A DNA stretch of 17,756 nucleotides, from assembly GCA_003663115.1 (NCBI GenBank), contig QMZJ01000008.1:1-17756 (forward strand). Reading direction: 5' to 3'. The stretch comes from Candidatus Altarchaeales archaeon. GTDB taxonomy: Archaea > Altiarchaeota > Altiarchaeia > IMC4 > QMZM01. A program made the position numbers and the translations under genes. Positions 12,780 to 17,756 of the stretch are shown here, piece by piece (position 1 is the first letter of the stretch; every line of letters begins with the position of its first letter). Below the pieces are notes generated by a model. It had not been told where the DNA came from and ran no database searches. It saw nothing but the letters and a program-made list of their open reading frames with translations.

Positions 12780-13940
12780 ATGCTAAATGAAGTAACGAAA
12801 GTTTCCCGGGATGGAAAGGAGATCTTTCTGATTGGGGCCGCGCACGTCTCTATGGAGAGCGTGAATCTCGTGAGGGAGGTCATAGAGGAGGAAAACCCTG
12901 ATATTATTGCTGTTGAGTTAGATAAGCAGAGATACGATTCCTTGTTGAATGAGAGAAAATGGGACGAGACCGAGATCCATAATGTAATCAGAACCGGAAG
13001 GATTTATCTCTTTCTACTACAGCTCTTGTTGACAAATTTTCAACGCAGGATCGGCGATGAACTCGGGGTTAAACCCGGCTCTGAGATGCTGAGGGCGATA
13101 GAGCTCGCGAGGGAGAGGGGTATTGAAATCGCCTTGGTAGACAGAGATATCGGAATTACTCTGAAGAGGGCATTTAAAAAGATGTCATTAAGGGAAAAAT
13201 TTAAGCTGTTCCTCGGATTCTTCTCCGGGATCCTTGAGAAGGAGGAAATTAACGATGAGATTCTCGAGAGATTGAAGGATAAGGACGTAATGACGGAGAT
13301 GATGGAGGAATTATCTAGGGAGATGCCATCGATAAAGGATGTTCTGATAGACGAGAGAGACAGATATATCGCAAACGGGATAATCAACCTGGAAGGTGAA
13401 AAAATCGTGGCCGTGGTTGGGGCGGGACACGTCGATGGAATAAAAAAATTTATTGAGTCAAAAAATGGAAAAAAGGGAATAGATGACCTGGAGGAGATTC
13501 CAAAATCCGGAAATTGGTTAAAGTATACCGGTTATCTGATTCCAGTAATCTTTTTATCAATAGTTGGTTGGGGCTTTTATACAAACGGAGCAGAGCTTAC
13601 GATAGAGATGCTCTATAAGTGGTTTCTGATAAATGGTAGCTTATCGGCCCTGGGGGTTATCCTGGCCCTGGGTCACCCCCTTTCAGTAATAACAGCCTTT
13701 CTGGCTGCGCCCTTCACCTCATTAAACCCAACGTTGGCCGCGGGCTGGTTTGCCGGATTGACCGAGATGTGGATGAGAAGGCCCAGGGTGAAGGACTTCG
13801 ATGGCTTATTTAGATTGAATAGGATGAGAGACTACTGGGAAAATAGAGTCACGAGAATCCTCATGGTGATAGTATTTGCAAATATCGGGAGTTCGATAGG
13901 AACCTTCATCGCTCTGTCTTATTTAGCTCTTTTACTCTAA
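12780..13940 (+). CDS. TraB-family membrane protein
   Basis: 386 aa. Two conserved TraB glycine-histidine motifs are GAAHVS (with His22) and GAGHVDG (with His217), which line a putative metal site; ELDKQRYDSLL is the conserved glutamate segment. The last ~140 residues hold hydrophobic helices: YTGYLIPVIFLSIVGWGFY, WFLINGSLSALGVILALGHP, then ITAFLAAP...LAAGWFAG and ILMVIVFANIGSSIGTF. So a soluble enzyme-like domain with a membrane-anchored tail. Known of the family: named for bacterial TraB pheromone-shutdown proteins; the archaeal function is unknown. The GTG-free start at 12780 gives a family-typical N-terminus. It begins 27 bases from the divergent THEP1 remnant and ends six bases before aroE. 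Confidence 0.85.
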   Translation: MLNEVTKVSRDGKEIFLIGAAHVSMESVNLVREVIEEENPDIIAVELDKQRYDSLLNERKWDETEIHNVIRTGRIYLFLLQLLLTNFQRRIGDELGVKPGSEMLRAIELARERGIEIALVDRDIGITLKRAFKKMSLREKFKLFLGFFSGILEKEEINDEILERLKDKDVMTEMMEELSREMPSIKDVLIDERDRYIANGIINLEGEKIVAVVGAGHVDGIKKFIESKNGKKGIDDLEEIPKSGNWLKYTGYLIPVIFLSIVGWGFYTNGAELTIEMLYKWFLINGSLSALGVILALGHPLSVITAFLAAPFTSLNPTLAAGWFAGLTEMWMRRPRVKDFDGLFRLNRMRDYWENRVTRILMVIVFANIGSSIGTFIALSYLALLL

Positions 13941-13946
13941 TTTTTT

Positions 13947-14792
13947 ATGATGAAAGAAAATAAACTCTTCGGTGTTGTCGGGCATCCAATTCGGCACTCT
14001 CTGTCGCCGGTAATGCATAACGCCGTTTTCAAAAAACTCGGACTGAATTACAGTTACTCCGCGTTCGATATCGAAAAGAATGATCTGGATGTATTTCTGA
14101 ACAGATGCAGAGAAATGAATTTTCTTGGTTTGAACGTTACCGTTCCCCATAAGGTTGACATCATCAGGTATCTGGATGACCTGGATGAAAATGCAAGACT
14201 CATTAATGCGGTGAATACCATAAAATTTGAGGATAATATGCTTTTGGGGTATAACACCGACGGTCTGGGTTGTGTCAGGGCCCTGGAGGAGAGAGGTGAG
14301 AGGATCGGGGGTAAGAGGATTCTCATCCTGGGCGCTGGGGGTGCCGCAAGAGCCATCGTATTTCAGTGCGCTCTGGAGGGGGCAGAGATAGCCATTTCGA
14401 ACAGGACCATGGACAGGGCAATGAGACTGGCAAGAGAAATCAGAGAAAAATTGAATAAGAGGGTACTGGTCGTGAATTTCTCTGAGAGCTCCATCCGGGA
14501 TATAATCCCAACAACGGATATCCTCATAAATGCTACGTCTGTTGGGATGTATCCGAAGATACACAGAAGCCCCGTGTCTTCAGACGTTCTCGATCCAAGG
14601 CTTACCGTTATGGACATAGTCTACAACCCGATAGAAACGCAATTTCTGAGGAATGCAAAGAGGATCGGGTGCAAAACCATCGATGGAGTCGGAATGTTCG
14701 TTCATCAGGGGGCAGAATCCCTGAGGATCTGGCTGGATATAAAACCACCGATAGACCTGATGAGGAAAGTGGTGGTGGAGAAACTCGTATGA
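13947..14792 (+). CDS. aroE: Shikimate dehydrogenase
   Basis: 281 aa. Reduces 3-dehydroshikimate to shikimate with NADPH in aromatic amino acid synthesis. Substrate-binding: GHPIRHSLSPVMHN (12-25). Catalytic Lys69 in NVTVPHK and Asp105 in YNTDG. The dinucleotide-binding loop is GAGGAAR (129-135), with NRTMDRA supplying the NADPH-recognition region. NATSVGMYP and the C-terminal GVGMFVHQGAESLRIW complete the family. Start at 13947 (ATGATG, second at 13950). It follows TraB by six bases and is convergent with the UPF0182 gene 21 bases away. No other aromatic pathway genes are in the window. Confidence 0.95.
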   Translation: MMKENKLFGVVGHPIRHSLSPVMHNAVFKKLGLNYSYSAFDIEKNDLDVFLNRCREMNFLGLNVTVPHKVDIIRYLDDLDENARLINAVNTIKFEDNMLLGYNTDGLGCVRALEERGERIGGKRILILGAGGAARAIVFQCALEGAEIAISNRTMDRAMRLAREIREKLNKRVLVVNFSESSIRDIIPTTDILINATSVGMYPKIHRSPVSSDVLDPRLTVMDIVYNPIETQFLRNAKRIGCKTIDGVGMFVHQGAESLRIWLDIKPPIDLMRKVVVEKLV

Positions 14793-14813
14793 ATGATCAT
14801 AGCTGAAGCCAGG

Positions 14814-17525
14814 TTAGTACCGAGTAACGTTCTTCATGTCGATTAGTGTTCTCCTCAGTTTTTCTAATTCTTCCCCGAAACCGGTCCAGTTCCCCTCTCT
14901 TATATAGGTTTGAGCGGAATTAAAGTGCTCTAATGCGAGATCTATTAACTGTTCTATACTTTTATTTTCCACTTCCCCGGGTGGAATTTCCTCGACCTTC
15001 GTCCCGAAAAGCCTGGAGAACGCCAGATTTAGGTTCTTCTCCATCACAACCTTTGAGCTGTAGGAAACAATGACCCTCTTTAATTCTGGCATCGTCGCCT
15101 GTTCTGCCTTTATGTACAGGGGCTCCACATAAAGCAAGGTATCCTCCACCGGGATTACCAGGAGATTGCCCCGAATTACATCGGAGCCGTGCTGGCTCCA
15201 GAGGGTTAGTTGCTGCGAGATCTGATCGTCTTGATCTATTCTCGCTTCGATCTGCATCGGTCCATAGATCAGCTTTTCCTTGGGAAACTTATAGATGATC
15301 AATTTTCCATAATCCCCATCGCACTTGGCACTCATCCACGCGATCATATTGTCCTTGTTTTTCGGTGTGAGTGGTATCATCAAAATGAATTCCAGAGCTT
15401 TTTCTCCGGGCAAGCGGGTAATGATATAATAAGGAGCCATCTCCTGCCTGGTTCCACGACCATATTTCTCATAGGGTATGACCCATTTATCCTCTTTGTT
15501 GTAGAATACCGTCGGATCCGTCATGTGGTAAACCCCGTAGACGTCTGCCTGTATTTTAAATAGAGCCTCCGGGTATCTGATATGTTCCTTTAATCCATCT
15601 GGCATCTCCTCAAATTTTCTAAATAAATCTGGAAAGATGTTCATATATGTCTTTATCAGTGGATCCCCTGAATCGACCACATAGAAGATCGTATTGCCAT
15701 TATACGCATCTATAACGACCTTGACGGAATTTCTGATATAATTTATATTTATATTTTCATATGGCGTGGCGTATGGATATCTATCCGTATACGTATATGC
15801 ATCCTGAATCCAGTATATCTTTCCATCAACCACAACTACATACGGATCGGGATCGTAGAGGAGGAACGGCGCTATTTCCCTCACTCTCTGATGAATGTTT
15901 CTATTAAACAGAATCCTGCTCTCTGGTGTGATGTAATGACTCAGAATGAGATTTATGTCACCGAAGCGGATGCTCATTATCAGTCTCCTAACGAATGAAT
16001 TTAATTCTATTCCCCCAGTTCCATTATATGTTGTAAATTCATTTTCATCCCCTCTTGGATAATCGAATTCCTCGGTCGTTGTCTTAACAACTATGAATTG
16101 GTCCGTCCTCTCCCCGTAATAGATCTCCGGCCTTTTTATCACTAAATCTTTAAATTCAGACCTTGGAGGTATGTCCTTAACGAGGAACTCGGGAAGACCC
16201 TCCCCGGTAAATCTGTTCACCGGGCTCATACAGATCCCATAGCCATGGGTATATAATAGATGCCCATTAACCCACGTCTTTGCCTCCTCGCTCAGCTGCT
16301 CATAATCTATCTCCCTGGCTGAGAGCATTACCTGTGTATATTCCTCATCTATCGTGTATCTATCAACATCCACGTCGTTAAATTCATAGTAGCTCCTTAT
16401 CTCTTGCATCTGTTTATATGTCTGCTTTAATGGCCTCCAGTCCCACAGTCTGATGTTTTTTATTATATCCAGGTTTTCGGATATATGCTCCATTGATATA
16501 TTCTCATTTGGGGTGAATGCAATCTCTTGGATGTCATTCAATCCATACGCACTCCTTGTATATTCGATATTTCTCTCTATATACTCCCTTTCCAGGGAGA
16601 TTTCATTTGGCAGAACCCTGTACTGCTGTATTACTCCCGGGTATACCATGGTCCCGAGCAAAGCTAAGACATAGATTGCCACCACGGCAATCAATAAACC
16701 CTTGATCTCTATCTTTGAGGTTAGTGTAAGTACGGATGACGTGAGGAACAATATGGCGGCAATCATAGAAATGAATATGAGGAGGGATAGAGCCGGTAGA
16801 AGTGCATTTATATCCGCATAACCCGCACCAAAGATAACCCCGCTCTCCGAATAGAGAACATCAAAGCGATCGAGATAATTCCTCAACGAGAGTAATAAGA
16901 AGAAAATTCCCAGTAAAGCACAGATATGAGCCTTTGCCCTTTTACCTATCTTCAATCCAAATTGGGAGAACTCCATTCCGGGTATTGTGTATTCATCCTC
17001 CTCAACTACCACCACTGGTTTTATGAGGGCAATCTCCCTTTTATTCAGATAGATTACGATTATTGCAATTATCGAGGATAATACGATGAAGAAAAGAAGA
17101 TTCTGCACGAGTCTGTAGAATGGGAGCGTGAATATATAAAAACCGATATCCTTGGAAAACACCGGGTCGGTCACCCCAAATCTTTCCTGGTTCAGATATC
17201 TGAGGATGGTCTCCCAGGAGCCGCTCAGGATCAGACCAATAATTGCAGATAAGATTGCAATTGCTGTGTACTTTCTCTTAAGCTTTCCCTCTCCATCTGC
17301 GAGATATGCATTTATGGATATGAGGGAGAATGATATGAGGGTTGCCAATAGAAATATACCAACCTTTGCGGTCAAAACCGTCATGAAAACAGACCCGTAT
17401 CCCAGGGACCGAAACCACAGGAGGTCCGAGTATAAAACTGCAACATTCGGAATAAGGAATATGAGAATGAAGGAGGCTATGAAGAATACCAGATAACCCG
17501 TGAATATACTGAATTCCTTGGCCAT
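14814..17525 (-). CDS. UPF0182 family membrane protein
   Basis: 903 aa, the normal size for UPF0182 (PF03699). Seven N-terminal transmembrane helices, approximately residues 8-28, 46-72, 86-104, 130-160, 200-214, 240-268 and 275-295. Between them is the family hallmark FGVTDPVFSKDIGFYIF (116-132). The remaining ~600 residues are a large, mostly hydrophilic domain, probably outside the cell, and the C-terminal ~50 residues look helical (ALEHFNSAQTYIREGNWTGF). Function is unknown. It stands alone on the minus strand, convergent with aroE. A TATA-like CTTTATAG (about 17555-17548 on minus) is ~27 bases upstream of the ATG, fitting a leaderless or very short leader. No truncation is seen. Confidence 0.92.
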   Translation of the reverse strand: MAKEFSIFTGYLVFFIASFILIFLIPNVAVLYSDLLWFRSLGYGSVFMTVLTAKVGIFLLATLISFSLISINAYLADGEGKLKRKYTAIAILSAIIGLILSGSWETILRYLNQERFGVTDPVFSKDIGFYIFTLPFYRLVQNLLFFIVLSSIIAIIVIYLNKREIALIKPVVVVEEDEYTIPGMEFSQFGLKIGKRAKAHICALLGIFFLLLSLRNYLDRFDVLYSESGVIFGAGYADINALLPALSLLIFISMIAAILFLTSSVLTLTSKIEIKGLLIAVVAIYVLALLGTMVYPGVIQQYRVLPNEISLEREYIERNIEYTRSAYGLNDIQEIAFTPNENISMEHISENLDIIKNIRLWDWRPLKQTYKQMQEIRSYYEFNDVDVDRYTIDEEYTQVMLSAREIDYEQLSEEAKTWVNGHLLYTHGYGICMSPVNRFTGEGLPEFLVKDIPPRSEFKDLVIKRPEIYYGERTDQFIVVKTTTEEFDYPRGDENEFTTYNGTGGIELNSFVRRLIMSIRFGDINLILSHYITPESRILFNRNIHQRVREIAPFLLYDPDPYVVVVDGKIYWIQDAYTYTDRYPYATPYENININYIRNSVKVVIDAYNGNTIFYVVDSGDPLIKTYMNIFPDLFRKFEEMPDGLKEHIRYPEALFKIQADVYGVYHMTDPTVFYNKEDKWVIPYEKYGRGTRQEMAPYYIITRLPGEKALEFILMIPLTPKNKDNMIAWMSAKCDGDYGKLIIYKFPKEKLIYGPMQIEARIDQDDQISQQLTLWSQHGSDVIRGNLLVIPVEDTLLYVEPLYIKAEQATMPELKRVIVSYSSKVVMEKNLNLAFSRLFGTKVEEIPPGEVENKSIEQLIDLALEHFNSAQTYIREGNWTGFGEELEKLRRTLIDMKNVTRY

Positions 17526-17547
17526 ATAGGGTATTGGAATGGAATCA

Positions 17548-17555
17548 CTATAAAG
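17548..17555 (-). promoter_or_regulatory. TATA-like box of the UPF0182 gene
   Basis: On the minus strand CTTTATAG lies ~24-30 bases before the ATG at 17525. The gap after it is A/T-rich. This spacing is typical for a leaderless archaeal mRNA. Confidence 0.4.
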
Positions 17556-17571
17556 GAATTTTTTTATTATA

Positions 17572-17595
17572 GATCTGTACGGGAGTATACAGATC
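17572..17595. repeat. 8-bp perfect inverted repeat upstream of UPF0182
   Basis: GATCTGTA (17572-17579) and TACAGATC (17588-17595) flank an 8-base spacer. It is between the UPF0182 promoter and a possible divergent gene, so an operator is plausible. It is not a terminator: the T run is before it on plus and A-rich on minus. Confidence 0.4.
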
Positions 17596-17640
17596 CCCGC
17601 ACGCCGAAAAGCATGAAGTGGCGGATAGATAATAACTCAT

Positions 17641-17756
17641 ATGACACCGCTACAAGAGATAATACGATTGATAATAAATAAATCCATCGTTCCGGGACAG
17701 GGGCGAAGGAAAGGGAGAGAGGCCACGGCTTTGTTAATAGTCAGGATAACAGAAGA
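17641..17756 (+). CDS. Possible N-terminus of a gene running off the window
   Basis: From the ATG at 17641 the frame stays open to the window end, 38 codons: MTPLQEIIRLIINKSIVPGQ, then GRRKGREATALLIVRITE. The composition is protein-like (regular hydrophobic-charged spacing) and it is divergent from the UPF0182 gene. Too short to assign to a family. No strong ribosome-binding site or TATA box precedes it, so it may be chance. Confidence 0.3.
   Translation, partial: MTPLQEIIRLIINKSIVPGQGRRKGREATALLIVRITE

Noticed and set aside
14793..14813. Terminator between aroE and UPF0182
   Set aside because: Only 21 bases separate the convergent genes and I see neither a T tract nor a convincing stem.
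17558..17595. Hairpin plus T run as an intrinsic terminator
   Set aside because: On plus the T run precedes the hairpin, and on minus it becomes an A run, so neither strand gives the stem-then-T order.
1..17756. CRISPR arrays, tRNA and rRNA genes
   Set aside because: I saw no regularly spaced repeats, no TpsiC-type GGTTCRA box with matching acceptor arms, and no rRNA-like conserved blocks.

Overview
The window looks like a chromosomal segment of a euryarchaeote in the broad methanogen / ANME / Archaeoglobus-like group. The archaeal markers are transcription factor TFB, the H/ACA RNP protein Gar1, a CTP-dependent riboflavin kinase fused to a winged helix (RbkR type), a TraB-family membrane protein, a UPF0182 protein and AT-rich TATA-like boxes close to start codons. 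The exact lineage cannot be read from the sequence. Most of it is ordinary, tightly packed housekeeping DNA. The accessory part is about 10.6-12.75 kb.

Layout. 0-2.8 kb, plus strand: HTH-CBS regulator, large subunit of a LeuC/HacA-type dehydratase, and a COG0731-like radical SAM protein. 2.86-3.22 kb, minus: a PPOX-fold flavoprotein gene broken by one missing base, divergent from 3.27-4.32 kb, plus: an MBL-fold hydrolase (COG1237 type) and a HIT protein. 4.43-6.87 kb, plus: an overlapping operon of a CoaC-like flavoprotein, AMMECR1 and GlyA, followed by a secreted CBM9/DOMON-like protein. 9.53-7.65 kb, minus: Gar1, TFB and RbkR in a close-packed operon. 9.59-10.62 kb, plus: M42 aminopeptidase, sharing a compact divergent promoter with gar1.

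Accessory island. After the aminopeptidase come about 400 bases with no intact gene but several inverted repeats. Next are a 5'- and 3'-truncated piece of a COG1373-like AAA ATPase, a tnpB-only IS200/IS605 (IS1341-type) element with an intact RuvC nuclease and matching terminal hairpins, and a THEP1-type NTPase cut off after about 48 residues. The two broken ATPase genes are unrelated and both run into the element, so the locus has been rearranged around it.

From 12.78 kb the DNA is again housekeeping: TraB-family protein and shikimate dehydrogenase on plus, then a large minus-strand UPF0182 membrane protein. The last 231 bases hold its promoter, an 8-bp inverted repeat and possibly the start of another plus-strand gene that runs off the end.

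Together the genes cover amino-acid synthesis (LeuC/HacA, AroE, GlyA), flavin and CoA cofactor chemistry (RbkR, CoaC-like, PPOX), basal transcription and RNA modification (TFB, Gar1) and proteolysis (M42). I see no clear multi-gene defence or novel enzymatic system. The most unusual items are the TnpB element with its junctions, the frameshifted PPOX gene, the HIT protein lacking its third motif histidine, and the structured stretch before the ATPase fragment.
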